Shown here: piece after piece, positions 35,901 to 46,200 of the stretch
Position numbering within the stretch: the first letter of the stretch is position 1
Layout of the letters: every line of letters begins with the position of its first letter
DNA from: Petrocella atlantisensis
GTDB lineage: Bacteria; Bacillota; Clostridia; Lachnospirales; Vallitaleaceae
Assembly: GCF_900538275.1 (NCBI RefSeq)
Contig: NZ_LR130778.1
Location: 3,344,001-3,408,000 of the forward strand
Reading direction: 5' to 3'
DNA: 64,000 nt
Program-made: the position numbers and the translations under genes
The notes under the pieces: model-generated
Databases searched by the model: none
The model's input: the letters and a program-made list of their open reading frames with translations, nothing else
What the model was told of the DNA's origin: nothing

Positions 35901-38900
35901 ATCTTGGTATGGATGACAATGGAATCAGTATGAATCAATATTTCGTAGATCATCCTGAAATGATTATGGGTACTATGGAAATGGAATCTACAAGGTTTGG
36001 AATGGCAAGTACTTGTAAGCCTATTCAGGGTGCTGATTTAAAAGACCAGCTTTCAGAAGCGGTAGCAAATATAACAGGGTTTATTGATGATGTTGATATT
36101 GAAACATACGTTGAGATACAAGATGATTCAATACCTGCAGATCCGAATGTTAGGAACTTTAGTTTTACTTCTGTGGATGGGGAACTGTATTTTAGAGAAA
36201 ACTCTGTTATGGTTAAGCCTGATATCAAGGATAATGATATTCCAAGGATTAAGGGTTTAGTTGAGATTAGAGATACAACACGTGAGCTGATACGTCTTCA
36301 AATGGAAGAATATTCTGATGAAGAAATCAGAGAAGGTCAAGCAAGACTTAGCGAAGTATACGACCGGTTTGTCGAGAAATACGGTCATATTAATAGCAAG
36401 AAGAATTCAAGACTGTTTGGAGAAGATACTTCATATGCTCTAATTTGTTCTTTAGAGAATGTGGATGTAGAACATGATACTGTCAGTAAAACAGATATGT
36501 TCTCAAAAAGGACAATTAAGAAAAGAGAAGTACCTACTCATGTAGATTCTGCTGTAGAAGCTCTTGCTATATCCATAGCAGAAAAAGCAAAAATAGATAT
36601 GGCATATATGACAGAACTTACAGACTTATCAGAAGATGACATTGCTAATGATCTTAGAGGGATTATCTTTAAGAACCCAAGAAGTGAATCAAATGATGAT
36701 GTAGAAGAATATATAAATGCTGACGAGTATTTATCAGGTAATGTTAGAGATAAATTACAAGATGCAGAGTTAGCAGCAAGACAAGATCCGATCACATATG
36801 AATATAATGTTAGAGCATTAAAAGAAGTTGTTCCAAAAGATTTGGATGCAACGGATATTGATGTTAGGCTTGGAGCTACTTGGTTGCCACCAAAGGATGT
36901 TGAAAAGTTCATCTTTGAAACCCTTGATACACCGGGTTATGCTAAATGGGATATTAAAGTACATTACTCAGCATTTTCAGCTAATTGGAATGTGGAAGGC
37001 AAGTCAGTTGATAAGAATAATATCAAAGCCAATATGACTTATGGTACTGATCGGGTGAATGCTTATAAGATTATTGAAGATGCTCTAAACCTTAGAGATA
37101 CGAGGGTGTATGATCGTGTGACTGATGATGAAGGTAAAGTGAAGTCAGTACTTAACAAGCATGAAACAATGTTAGCCGGTCAAAAGCAGGACGCACTCAA
37201 AGAAGCATTCAAATCATGGATATGGGAAGAACCGGAACGAAGAAACAGGCTAGTTAAAACCTATAATGAAAGATTTAACTCAATAAGACCACGAGAGTTT
37301 GATGGACAGCATATTGCTTTCGAGGGTATGAACCCATCTATCCAATTACGTGAGCATCAAAAGAATGCAATTGCCAGGACGTTGTATGGTGGGAATACAT
37401 TACTTGCCCATGCAGTTGGTGCAGGGAAAAGCTTTGAGATGATTGCCAGTGCAATGGAAAGCAAGCGATTGGGCTTAAGTCAAAAAAGCATGTTTGTTGT
37501 ACCAAATCATTTAACTGAACAAATAGGCAGTGAGTTCTTAAAGCTATATCCATCAGCTAATATTCTTGTAGCAACGAAGAAAGACTTTGAACCTAAGAAC
37601 CGGAAAAAGTTCTGTGGTCGTATTGCCACCGGAGATTATGATGCAGTCATTATCGGGCATAGTCAATTTGAAAGAATTCCAATGAGTGTTGAAAGACAAC
37701 AACTGGAGTTTGAGCGTCAGATAGATTCAATTACTCAAGGGATTGCAGACCTAAAAGCCATAAGTGGTGAACGTTTCTCTATTAAGCAGCTAGAGAAAAC
37801 TAAGAAGTCATTAACTGTTAGATTGCAGAAACTAAATGACCAGAGTCGAAAGGATGATGTAGTTACTTTTGAGGAATTAGGTGTAGATAAACTCATCGTC
37901 GATGAAGCCCATGGATTTAAGAACCTGTTCTTACACACTAAGATGCGTAACGTTGCCGGTATTGGTCAAAGTGAAGCAAAGAAATCTTCAGATATGTTTA
38001 TGAAGTGTCGGTACATGGATGAGATTACTAATGGTAAGGGGGTTGTATTTGCAACAGGAACGCCTATTTCGAATAGTATGACAGAACTTTACACCATGCA
38101 ACGTTATCTTCAATATGGAATGCTTAAGAGTCAGAACTTAGAACATTTTGATGCTTGGGCAAGTACATTTGGTGAAACAACAACTACTATTGAGTTAAGC
38201 CCTGAAGGTACTGGGTATAGACCAAAGACTAGGTTTTCCAAGTTTTACAATCTTCCCGAGTTAATGAATATGTTTAAGGAAGTAGCTGATATTAAGACAG
38301 CTGATATGCTTAAATTACCGGTACCAGAAGCAGAGTTTGAAACATGTGTTATTAGCCCAAGTAATTATCAGGTAGAAATGGTCGAGAGCTTATCTGAAAG
38401 AGCTGATATGGTCCGGTCTAAACTGGTTGATTCATCAGTAGATAATATGTTGAAGATCACCAATGATGGACGAAAGCTTGCTCTAGATCAAAGACTAATG
38501 AATCCAATGTTACCAAGAGATGAGAATGGTAAAGTGGCTAAATGCGCTGACAATGTTTTTGGTGTGTGGGATGATACTAAAGAGAATAAATCAACACAGT
38601 TAGTATTTTGCGATTTATCAACACCAAAAGGTAATGGAGATTTCAATGTATATGATGATTTAAAAGAGCAGTTAGTGGAAAAAGGTGTTCCTGAGAAGGA
38701 GATTGCCTTTATACATGACGCTAAGAACGAAAGGCAAAAGGACGAACTATTTGCCAGAGTTCGTAGTGGTGATATTCGAGTCTTAATAGGATCAACACAG
38801 AAAATGGGTGCCGGCACCAATGTACAGGACAAGTTGATTGCTACTCATGATCTCGATTGTCCCTGGAAACCGGCGGATCTGGAGCAGCGGTCAGGAAGAC

Positions 38901-40330
38901 TTATACGACAAGGTAATGAAAATCCTAAAGTTAAGGTCTTCAGGTATGTAACTGAAAACACATTTGATTCATACCTCTGGCAGCTTGTGGAGAATAAGCA
39001 ACGTTTTATTAGTCAGATCATGACAAGTAAGTCACCAGTAAGAAGTGCAGAAGATGTTGATGAAAGCACCTTATCTTATGCTGAAATCAAGGCCTTGGCT
39101 ACAGGTAACCCTTTGATTAAGGAGAAGATGGATTTAGATGTTCAAGTAAGTAAGTTGAAGATGATGCATTCGAACTATCTTAGCAATAAGTATGCTCTTG
39201 AAGATAAGATTATAAAGTATTTTCCAAATGAAATAAAACGCCTCGAAAATTCAATTAAAGGTTATTCGGCTGATGCAGTTATTGCAAGAGAGAATACGAA
39301 TGAGTCTACCAATGGAGAACGCTCTTTTAGGGGCATGAAGGTATTAGGGGTAGATTATACTCAATTAGAGAAAGAAGAAGCAGGAAAAGCCCTTTTAAGT
39401 GCTTGTAGAGAGGTTAAGAGTGGCGTGGCAAAAGAGATTGGAGAATATCGTGGCTTTAAAATGGATTTAAATTATGATGCCTTCTTTAACCAGTTTAATC
39501 TACTTCTGAAGGGTGATATTTCCCACAGAGTAGTATTGGGATCAGATACATTCGGTAATATCACCAGAATGGATAATATACTAGATAATCTGGAAACTAA
39601 GAAGGAGACAGCCATGGAAAAACTGGAAGGAGTTAAGCAGCAGCTTGATAGTGCAAGAATTGAAGTAAAAAAGCCATTTACACATGATAAGGAACTGAAA
39701 ACACAAACTGCTAGATTGTCTGAATTAGATCATCTACTTAATATGGCTGAGTCTGGTGAAACCTTAACAATAGTTTCAGAACTTGATAAAGCAAAAGACT
39801 ATTTAATTGATTTTATGGTATCAGAGTATGATAGTGGGATTGAGTCACTTGATGATCAAGATTTGAGTTCTATAGATATAGCCTATACGACTACGCCGGA
39901 TGAAAAGCATGAAATTCAAGCAAGAGTTGACTTGGAAAACTATACAGTTACTACTTACCTTGATGAAGTGATGGTTCATCAGGATAAGTACGATAGTTTG
40001 AAGGATATGAATGAGTTTGGCTTGCAACATTTAGACTTTGAATCTCTTGTTAGTGTTGACGATGTGGATATAGAGCGGGTTGAAGCTATGGAGGAGATAC
40101 TGACGATTGATAAAGATACTGATTTAGATGGTGTTATTGATCGGTTTGATAGTGATAGTCGTGATTCAAATGTAATGACTAATGGTGATTTGGATGAAAG
40201 AGAGAAACAGAGTGAACAGGTGGGAAGACCATCTTTATTAGGTCAATTAAAAAAGAATCGAAGTGTATTGGAAGGAGAAGTGGATTGTAAGACGATTCAT
40301 AGTAAAAAAGCGTGTTATTCAATGGAGTGA
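32906..40330 (+). CDS. Giant DNA methylase-SNF2 helicase protein of the conjugative element
   Basis: A 2474-residue multidomain protein. Residues 1-130 resemble the ArdC-type N-domain of these proteins; residues 265-440 are a low-complexity Ser/Gly/Asp/Glu linker whose DNA also encodes tnpV; a YodL-like section (HYNLGEYHEGLTFEEAINYYESIPAERRNGGKQIGI) follows at 590-660. An N6-adenine methyltransferase has motif I ILEPSCGAGNFLG (about 828) and IGNVPFGDYK (about 891, NPPY variant). A SNF2-type helicase follows: LLAHAVGAGKSFEM (about 1498), LIVDEAHGFKN (about 1662), and GSTQKMGAGTNVQDKL...RSGRLIRQGNEN (about 1961-2000). The end repeats a Ca-type motif DKDTDLDGVIDRFDSD. Probably protects and processes DNA on entry. 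Confidence 0.9.
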   Translation: MAKTYDAITLLQEKEREIRKNGLNWMSFLKSSAYTNKYPYNDQILIYANRPDAKACGSMDLWNNKFHRWINRGAKGIPLLDVSDDGKARLRYVFDISDTHTTKYTVKDVNLWRYDEEKDNEALINIERREDISPEDSSKDIRYRVHEIAKRICEYEQSDLVSDMVQFAEDTYIEELDEFNIRVMASKLLENSVAFQLMERMELDPEDYFEADDFADIINLNSSTLTSLISTNTSRITKDFLSDLSKKMSKTKTRQNDVQNTLINDQSKVYNENEQNKTKIQSSIDEGGIVNEDNDTGRSGIRSNERDIESSSENNIIREEWRNISPSGRDVSSEHRIDEQGTEPGGDLRQSEEEISGRKQTGTVFSNDNPGNTSESPTRSGNSSRETFGDADTTTSGSMGSDRTDESNRSDEVGGDDEQYQVNHRGNDLQRDRLQVDTEQLDLFKTEEEQLRRIEETVEKESTVFSFYQSDIEAELLRGSGFANSKFRIYEFYSNDPTNKEAVEFLKNEYGVGGHSASRNTNEVTSQSHDAKGIELSKGGYGDDRVDKLYTWSNVNKHIKNLIDRGLYLSSEEIAEHERSKHPDISYYFAEAGEFHNLGEYHEGLTFEEAINYYESIPAERRNGGKQIGIHIYDGDEFPLEVSLVDRGRMELFALDYVRSTKDNPNVLEAISKLKEHFEPDRDLGEIDGLISGLEKQDLSIEPSKPEKMDFQITDYNLGNGTNNDKLNYNLDAIRTLKYIESENRLATKEEQEILSKYVGWGGLSHVFEEEPTSTWAMGAYGKVKRLLTDDEYKSARESTLNAHYTSPTIIEAMYDGLQMLGFKQGNILEPSCGAGNFLGMVPKALNGSKFYGVELDDLTGRIAKQLYQNAVIEINGFEETSVPDNFIDVAIGNVPFGDYKVYDKRYEKENFLIHDFFFAKALDKVRPGGVVAFITSKGTLDKKSSNVRKYLAKRAELLSAIRLPNDAFKSNAGTEVTSDIIFLKKRERPIEIEPDWVHLGMDDNGISMNQYFVDHPEMIMGTMEMESTRFGMASTCKPIQGADLKDQLSEAVANITGFIDDVDIETYVEIQDDSIPADPNVRNFSFTSVDGELYFRENSVMVKPDIKDNDIPRIKGLVEIRDTTRELIRLQMEEYSDEEIREGQARLSEVYDRFVEKYGHINSKKNSRLFGEDTSYALICSLENVDVEHDTVSKTDMFSKRTIKKREVPTHVDSAVEALAISIAEKAKIDMAYMTELTDLSEDDIANDLRGIIFKNPRSESNDDVEEYINADEYLSGNVRDKLQDAELAARQDPITYEYNVRALKEVVPKDLDATDIDVRLGATWLPPKDVEKFIFETLDTPGYAKWDIKVHYSAFSANWNVEGKSVDKNNIKANMTYGTDRVNAYKIIEDALNLRDTRVYDRVTDDEGKVKSVLNKHETMLAGQKQDALKEAFKSWIWEEPERRNRLVKTYNERFNSIRPREFDGQHIAFEGMNPSIQLREHQKNAIARTLYGGNTLLAHAVGAGKSFEMIASAMESKRLGLSQKSMFVVPNHLTEQIGSEFLKLYPSANILVATKKDFEPKNRKKFCGRIATGDYDAVIIGHSQFERIPMSVERQQLEFERQIDSITQGIADLKAISGERFSIKQLEKTKKSLTVRLQKLNDQSRKDDVVTFEELGVDKLIVDEAHGFKNLFLHTKMRNVAGIGQSEAKKSSDMFMKCRYMDEITNGKGVVFATGTPISNSMTELYTMQRYLQYGMLKSQNLEHFDAWASTFGETTTTIELSPEGTGYRPKTRFSKFYNLPELMNMFKEVADIKTADMLKLPVPEAEFETCVISPSNYQVEMVESLSERADMVRSKLVDSSVDNMLKITNDGRKLALDQRLMNPMLPRDENGKVAKCADNVFGVWDDTKENKSTQLVFCDLSTPKGNGDFNVYDDLKEQLVEKGVPEKEIAFIHDAKNERQKDELFARVRSGDIRVLIGSTQKMGAGTNVQDKLIATHDLDCPWKPADLEQRSGRLIRQGNENPKVKVFRYVTENTFDSYLWQLVENKQRFISQIMTSKSPVRSAEDVDESTLSYAEIKALATGNPLIKEKMDLDVQVSKLKMMHSNYLSNKYALEDKIIKYFPNEIKRLENSIKGYSADAVIARENTNESTNGERSFRGMKVLGVDYTQLEKEEAGKALLSACREVKSGVAKEIGEYRGFKMDLNYDAFFNQFNLLLKGDISHRVVLGSDTFGNITRMDNILDNLETKKETAMEKLEGVKQQLDSARIEVKKPFTHDKELKTQTARLSELDHLLNMAESGETLTIVSELDKAKDYLIDFMVSEYDSGIESLDDQDLSSIDIAYTTTPDEKHEIQARVDLENYTVTTYLDEVMVHQDKYDSLKDMNEFGLQHLDFESLVSVDDVDIERVEAMEEILTIDKDTDLDGVIDRFDSDSRDSNVMTNGDLDEREKQSEQVGRPSLLGQLKKNRSVLEGEVDCKTIHSKKACYSME
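33777..34214 (+). CDS. tnpV: TnpV-like protein, nested in another frame of the giant helicase gene
   Basis: A complete 145-residue gene lies within the helicase coding sequence, one base out of its frame. It has a perfect AAGGAGGT site (33762-33769), seven bases before ATG 33777, and ends at TAG 34212-34214. The product carries the TnpV family pattern: YHLQGEMLVPNIEL, then IYGRARKRYLEENKPAQYS, GTLQSHLQEVEIQAERLLE, and AWEVTEQMKATDPMKWVGMMNNI with EIVYK at the end. TnpV proteins (PF14198) are carried by Clostridial transposons such as Tn4451; their role is not established. The overlapping helicase section is a featureless linker, as expected if selection acts mainly on tnpV. Confidence 0.85.
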   Translation: MKTMTLAGAEYEVMNEILNPVVKTTSFEKSGGTYHLQGEMLVPNIELTNKAQNPVEIYGRARKRYLEENKPAQYSAMIIQGTLQSHLQEVEIQAERLLEMQTPQLQEAWEVTEQMKATDPMKWVGMMNNIKSTIEETIYSEIVYK

Positions 40331-40347
40331 ATATTGTAAGAAATTGT

Positions 40348-40391
40348 AAATCCTCAAAAGTGCTATTTTATGTGCTTTTGGGGATTTATTT
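40348..40391 (+). terminator. Terminator after the giant helicase gene
   Basis: Arms AAATCCTCAAAAGTGC and GTGCTTTTGGGGATTT pair well across a loop of about 8 bases and are followed by TATTTT. It marks the end of the conjugation backbone and the start of the defence island. Confidence 0.75.
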
Positions 40392-40413
40392 TGCATATGC
40401 TGATAAAATATGT

Positions 40414-40442
40414 TTGATTTTATTCGCAATAAGGAATATAAT
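40414..40442 (+). promoter_or_regulatory. Promoter of the defence island
   Basis: TTGATT (40414-40419) and TATAAT (40437-40442) are spaced by exactly 17 bases, 30 bases before the HTH gene. It is the only strong promoter I can see before the nuclease-SMC genes. Confidence 0.7.
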
Positions 40443-40471
40443 TTTCGTTAGGGAGTTAACAGGAGGATTCC

Positions 40472-40651
40472 ATGGATTTTATAACGATTAAGGAAGCTGC
40501 AGAGCAGTGGGAAATATCATCAAGGAGAGTACAAGTATTATGCTCTGAAGGACGAATTAAAGGTGCTTTTAAGCATGGAAATGCTTGGTTTATACCAAAA
40601 GAAGCAACTAAACCTGAGCAGAAGAAACGAGGTCCTAAAACTGATAAGTGA
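40472..40651 (+). CDS. Small helix-turn-helix protein (MerR/excisionase-like)
   Basis: A 59-residue protein behind AGGAGG (40461-40466). The sequence DFITIKEAAEQWEISSRRVQVLCSEGRIKGAFKHGNAWFIPKEA is a clear winged-helix fold of the excisionase/MerR-N type, followed by a basic tail KKRGPKTDK. These short proteins often head restriction or defence loci and probably set their expression; an excisionase role is also possible. It is 87 bases upstream of the nuclease gene. Confidence 0.8.
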   Translation: MDFITIKEAAEQWEISSRRVQVLCSEGRIKGAFKHGNAWFIPKEATKPEQKKRGPKTDK

Positions 40652-40738
40652 TATACGCATTAGAAATATGTTAGTTGATACATTTAAAGTTGTAGGTGCT
40701 AAGTGCAATATTATCTACGTTTGGAAGAAGGTGATTAA

Positions 40739-41745
40739 ATGGCAAGAAGTAGGCGTGCAGATGCCGTGGTTTTTGGTTTCGATTTTCAAGTAAATGCAGC
40801 AATTGTACTTATGATAGAAAACATCGAAGAATTATCATCGCTTCAATTAGAGGGAAACTATGAAGATATTGAATTGGGTTTGAAGGACGGTAAGTATATC
40901 TTAGCGCAGGCAAAATCAGTTGTCCGTAGTAGCGAGGATTTCAGAAATGTTCGAACGAACTTGAAAAAATCTCTTTCATCATTATCAGAAGGTAGCTTGA
41001 ACATTGAATCAGAGAAATTAATAATGATAACTAATTCGCCAAATCCATTTAATGATGATGTATCACGGAATATTTTTATAGGATCAGCACACAGAGATTT
41101 TTCGTCTCTTCCAGAAACGGCGAAGGGCTTGATAAATGAATATGTAACGGATATCGATAAACCTTTGGATCTAGATAAATTTATGATTCAGATATTGCCA
41201 TTTGAAACGGATAATGAGATTGAGAGATATAAAGTAGTTAAGCAGGTTGTAGATGATTTCATAGGAGATTTGAACCTAAACATCCCTGGTATGGGTAAGC
41301 AATTATTGAATGTGTGGCATAAAGACGTATTTCAAAATGGTACAAAAAAGAATGCAAGTATCAAATTAGAAAAGAAAGATGTGATTTGGCCAATCATTAT
41401 AATTGCAACTGATCTAAAACGCTGTGATGAAGCATTTGAGGATACTTTTGATCCAAGTACATATGACGAGATAGTTTTTCAGTATGGCGATGTAATTGAA
41501 TCTTGTTCAGAACGTTGCGAATTCTTTATAAGGGTTTTGTATGATTATAACGAGTTTAAAACAGCAGGGAAGCAATCAGATAAGTGTATAGAGTTTGTAG
41601 CAAAAAGTGGAAGGATTATGTTGATGATTTTGATCTGAATGGTCTTGATGAAGAAATAAGAGATGGTTTAACAAAAATAATTCTTTATAACATCGTAAGA
41701 AATCGTCGAGCTATAGACAAGATTAAACAGGGGGTGAAGTTATGA
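40739..41745 (+). pseudogene. Cap4/DUF4297-like nuclease gene with a -1 frameshift (Lamassu A-like)
   Basis: The N-terminus is VFGFDFQVNAAIVLMIENIEEL, then EDIELGLKDGKYILAQAKS (about residues 40-58), a PD-(D/E)XK pattern (E/D, then QxK) as in Cap4/DUF4297 double-strand nucleases. The frame stops after 299 codons at 41638. At AAAAA (41602-41606) a -1 shift restores 46 more codons (KWKDYVDDFDLNGLDEEIRDG...) which end in TGA overlapping the ATG of the SMC gene, the normal operon spacing. So the gene is a 335-residue protein with a single-base lesion, sequencing error in a homopolymer, or programmed slip. In Lamassu, such a nuclease is paired with an SMC ATPase. Confidence 0.7.
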
Positions 41746-43199
41746 TTCTGAGTTCTGTTGTTCTTAGAGAAGGTCTTTTTCATCGGGAGGTGAAAATGTC
41801 AAGCAATGTTAATCTGATTCATAGCGAAAAAAACAGCCGTGGAAAAACTACGCTACTTAGATTTATATTGTATGGACTAGGCTACAATATTCCCAATACA
41901 AAAAAAATAAAATTTAATCATTGTGATATAGAAATGGTAATAAACACAGAAACCAGTGGTGAGATGAAGTTGCTACGTTTGAGTGACACATTAATAGAGG
42001 CTGTGGTTAAAGAACAGAAGCATACTTTTGTTCTTCCGAATCAGCTAAATGAGTTACATTCAATGATTTTTGGGACAGATAATCCAGAGATTATCAAAAA
42101 TTTGCTAGGTGCGTTCTACGTTGATCAAGAAAAGGGATGGACGTTGCTTAACAGAGGTGTTGTTATTGGTAGTATTCATTTTAATATTGAGGAATTAATA
42201 AGAGGTTTGTCAGGTCGCGACTGTAAAGAGTTAATTGAAAAAGAAGCACGTCTGACTCGTGAACTGTCGAGATACCGACAGATATTTAGCATATCTCAAT
42301 ATCAAAAATCCATCGAAGTAGATTCAGGAAGTGTTATTACCGACAGTTATGAAGAACAAACGGAATCAGCAATTAATCAATTACTATTAACAAAAAAGAG
42401 GTTAAGAAAAGAATTAAAGCGAATTGACAATACTTTGGAGGATAATAAACGATTTAAGAATTTTGTAGCTGATATGAAGCTTCTGGTGCAAGCACCTGAT
42501 GGTACTACTTTTCCGGTAACTGAGGGTAATATTGTTGGATTGAGTGATGCGGTTGATTTATTGAGTGCAAAACGTAAAATGGTAGCATCTGAAATTTCTA
42601 TAGTATCTACTCAAATTGAAAACCTTTATAAGGAGAAAAATCATGAGTACGAGCAGTTAGAGTTTTTTCAGTCAGCAAGCCTTCTTGAAGTATTCGACAA
42701 TAGAATTTCGAGTATACCAATGAATGCTGTTGCAATCAAACGTGAAATTGATAGCCGTGAAAAAGAGCGGAAGAAGGTAAAAGATGAAATTAACAAGCTA
42801 ACGAAAATTAGCAATACAGTCGTATCATCGATTTCAAATAGTGTAATTAAGTACTTGACGGAACTTGGTTTAGGCGATAAAGAGACAATACCAGCCACAT
42901 ACTTGTTCACTTCAAATTTGAAGGAACTGTCAGGTGCAGTTTTGCACAAAACAGCTTTTGCGTTCAGACTTGCATATATTATCGCAATAGAAGACGTGTT
43001 AGGTATTAAATTACCTATCTTACTAGATTCGCCAAGTGGTAAAGAGGTTGATCAAGCAAATGTAAAGATGATGATGGATATTCTTAAAAGGGACTTTAGT
43101 GATCATCAAATTATTATTGCCTCGATATTTAATTACAATTTTGATGAAGTGAATACTATTGAAATAAAGGAACGTCTTATCGAAATAGATTCAATATAG
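41742..43199 (+). CDS. SMC/RecN-like ATPase, partner of the nuclease (Lamassu B-like)
   Basis: A 485-residue ABC-type ATPase of the SMC/Rad50 class. Walker A HSEKNSRGKTTLLRF (about residue 30), a central coiled coil (residues 160-360: ESAINQLLLTKKRLRKELKRIDNTLEDNKRFK and SREKERKKVKDEINKLTK), and Walker B KLPILLDSPSGKEVDQANVKMMM (about 423). ATG overlaps the end of the restored nuclease frame (ATGA). It is short for LmuB, with only a small hinge. Lamassu couples nuclease LmuA to SMC LmuB; LmuC was not seen, so the assignment is by resemblance, or a related two-gene system. Confidence 0.75.
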   Translation: MILSSVVLREGLFHREVKMSSNVNLIHSEKNSRGKTTLLRFILYGLGYNIPNTKKIKFNHCDIEMVINTETSGEMKLLRLSDTLIEAVVKEQKHTFVLPNQLNELHSMIFGTDNPEIIKNLLGAFYVDQEKGWTLLNRGVVIGSIHFNIEELIRGLSGRDCKELIEKEARLTRELSRYRQIFSISQYQKSIEVDSGSVITDSYEEQTESAINQLLLTKKRLRKELKRIDNTLEDNKRFKNFVADMKLLVQAPDGTTFPVTEGNIVGLSDAVDLLSAKRKMVASEISIVSTQIENLYKEKNHEYEQLEFFQSASLLEVFDNRISSIPMNAVAIKREIDSREKERKKVKDEINKLTKISNTVVSSISNSVIKYLTELGLGDKETIPATYLFTSNLKELSGAVLHKTAFAFRLAYIIAIEDVLGIKLPILLDSPSGKEVDQANVKMMMDILKRDFSDHQIIIASIFNYNFDEVNTIEIKERLIEIDSI

Positions 43200-43290
43200 A
43201 TTTCATGATAGCTGATGAAGCTCATGTTTTGTAACCAACGTAGAATGTTTATTAAAGATAATGAAATGAATTAGAGGTGAGAGTAGTAAT

Positions 43291-46200
43291 ATGGGGTATA
43301 TTGAGGACTTAGAACAGGCTGAAAAAGAATCAAAAAATAGAGCAGTAGCAACGAAAATATTGGATAAAATGGAAGAACTTCGTTTGACATCGAATGAGGA
43401 TGTATCAAGACGTTGGATTTGGGAACTACTTCAAAATGCAAGAGATGTTGCAGGCTCTTCAGGACAAATAGATATTGCAATAGATTTACATGAGGATAGC
43501 AACCATCTTGTTTTTATGCATAATGGAAAACCATTTACATCGTCAAATATTGTGTCGTTGATTGAGCAAGTTTCTAGTAAAGAAAGAGATACAACTCTAG
43601 TTGAGGAAGAAATCAATACTACAGGTAAATTCGGGACAGGTTTCTTGACGACACATTTATTATCAGAAATTGTACATTTAAAAGGATTGCTGAAAAATAC
43701 AGAAGGCGAATGTAAGCCCTTTGAAGTGACATTGGATAGGTCAGGAAGGGAGCTTCAGTCAATCACTGATTCTATTAATATAACTATGGCTCAATTGAGG
43801 GCGGTTGAAGAAGCAGAAGAAGCTTTTTATAACAATGGCGTGTACCAAACTCAATTTACATATGAGCTTAATGATATAGGGCTTGAAGTAGCAAGAAAAG
43901 GTCTTGACGATTTAGAACATTTAATTCCGTATGTATTGACCTTTGTTAAAGAAATCAGGACTGTAAATATCATTCATGCAAATAAGATATTTGAACTAAC
44001 TGAAGAATCAGTCTTAGGAAATGGAACAGTTAATAGAGCTACCATTCAAGTGAGTGAAAGAGATACATTAAGCAACAGGTTTATAACTACAAAGCAAGGT
44101 ACAGATTTACTGTTAGCTGCCGAAGTGGAGCTTACTGAAGATGGCTATGCATTTGTTGGATCAGATTATAAGCTGCCAAAGTTGTTTTGTACATTTCCAC
44201 TTATTGGCTCTGGTAACTTTCCATTTCCTTTTATCATTAACTCTGGACATTTTAATCCTAACGAGCCGAGAAGTGGTGTCTTCTTAACTGACAAGGATGA
44301 AGATAAAGTATCGCAAAACAAAGAAATTTTGATTAAAGCTGTAAGTGTAGCACAGGATTTTATCAATTCTACCGCGAGTTGCGGCTGGCGTAAATTTTAT
44401 GTACCTGTTAAATATGCAAATAGTAGTATTAATGTGGATTGGATTGACAATGAATGGTTGATTGAAAATGTTAAGATTCCTATAAGAAATTACTTAGTCA
44501 GTAGTCAAATAGTTGATGATAGAAAAGGTAATAGGACAAGTATTATTAGCAATGAGAAAACAAATGTATTGATACCATTTTCAACTTCGAAAAATACAAG
44601 AGAGAGCTTGTATAAGCTGACTTCATATCTGACGGGTGAGCCATTGACAAGAGAAGATGAATTGCATGAATGGTATAGTGCTATTTGGCGAGATTTAAAG
44701 AAGTTGGATATATATTATATCTTAAGGGTTATTGAAGATTTAGGAACAATAAATGAGCTTTCAACTCAACTTAATAATGTAGATGTTTATAAATGGTTAA
44801 AAGCAGTTTTTAAGATGGCTGAAAACAACGAAAAAATTGTTGAGGAAATTATTGCAGAGAAGCTAGTGATTATACCTAACCAGAATGGTGTTTTTACTAG
44901 ATATTCTGATCTATATATAGATGAAGGCATTGACAATGCCTTAAAGGACATTACGGCTGATATGGGGCATGATTGCAGAGAGATTCTTTTGGATAAAGTA
45001 TGCTACTTACCTGAAGGTTTGAAATTCAGTGGTAAAACGACAAAGGGAATTGCCGCAGAAATTAACAATCAACTTGAGGAATTAGATTGGGATAGTAAAA
45101 TACAAATTTCTAAAAAAATAGCCACTTTATATTCTGAGCAAAGAGAAACGATAGAGCAAAGAAGATACATTATTGACTTGTGTAAAAAAGTCTATGGCGA
45201 TACATTTGGAGAAACAAAAAAATTAATCCATTGGAATCATAAGATTTGGGAATATGCAGATAATTATCTTATTGATGATATTACGAATATAATAATGGCA
45301 CAAAACAATATAGAAATGCTCTCTCAATACCTAAGCTTTCAAACAGAGCAAGAATGTATTTTGTGGCTTAAGACATTGATTGAATCCCTAACAGCGTATG
45401 AGTACAGTTCACATCTTAATACTAAGTCAATACTTCCTAATCAAATGGGGGAACTGAAGGAAAAAGAGGAATTATTTTTAGATGATGAGATAGATGATGA
45501 ACTAAAAGAAATATGTATGTTGTTGGGATATGATTATCGAGAAGAACTTCTTGATATAAATTTTGACATAGATATACCACATTCTAGAGAAATCAACAAT
45601 AAGGAAGTGGCTGAAAAGATTACATCACTTGTTAGAACTGCAATGCATGAATTTGAGCAGAGTAGTGAAACAAAATATGCTTTAAGAATTTTGATGCAAT
45701 GGTTTCAGGATTACGCTGAAGTTGCAGAGGGTTTATTTACTGATTTGTGGCCAGAAAGGCATAGATTGTTATCTGGTAAAGAGATTATGGAAAGCTTTAA
45801 AAAGGCAGAACAATGGGATGAACTCAACAATCAACTGCTTGAGAAAACAGGTTGTAGCACAATAGAGGAAGCAGTTGAGGTTATAATGAGTAACAACATA
45901 AGTCTGGATCAGGAAGAAGATAAAATTGTCCTGGATCAGGATATGTTAGCGCAATTAGGAATTACTTCTGAGGAAGAACTGAAAGAAGCCTTTAAATCGA
46001 AAAAATTTGCAGATACATTTACTCATGACTCAGAAGTTAATCAAGAGAAATTTCACTATGTACAAGAGATTATTGATCGGTCAATTAAAAATGTGTGCAC
46101 GCATTTAGAAGAGAATTTACAGGAATATGATTACACAACTTTAGAACCCATCCCAGGAGCAAGAACAATATTCGCCATTGAAAAAAATGGTGAGGAAGTT

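Noticed and set aside
40563-40793. 76-codon open frame after the HTH gene
   Set aside because: It overlaps the well-supported HTH gene and the nuclease start in another frame and has no ribosome site.
41602-41606. Classical programmed -1 frameshift heptamer
   Set aside because: The tract has five A residues flanked by GC and G; it does not form a full X XXY YYZ heptamer in the zero frame, and no strong downstream pseudoknot was seen. Mutation or error is simpler.
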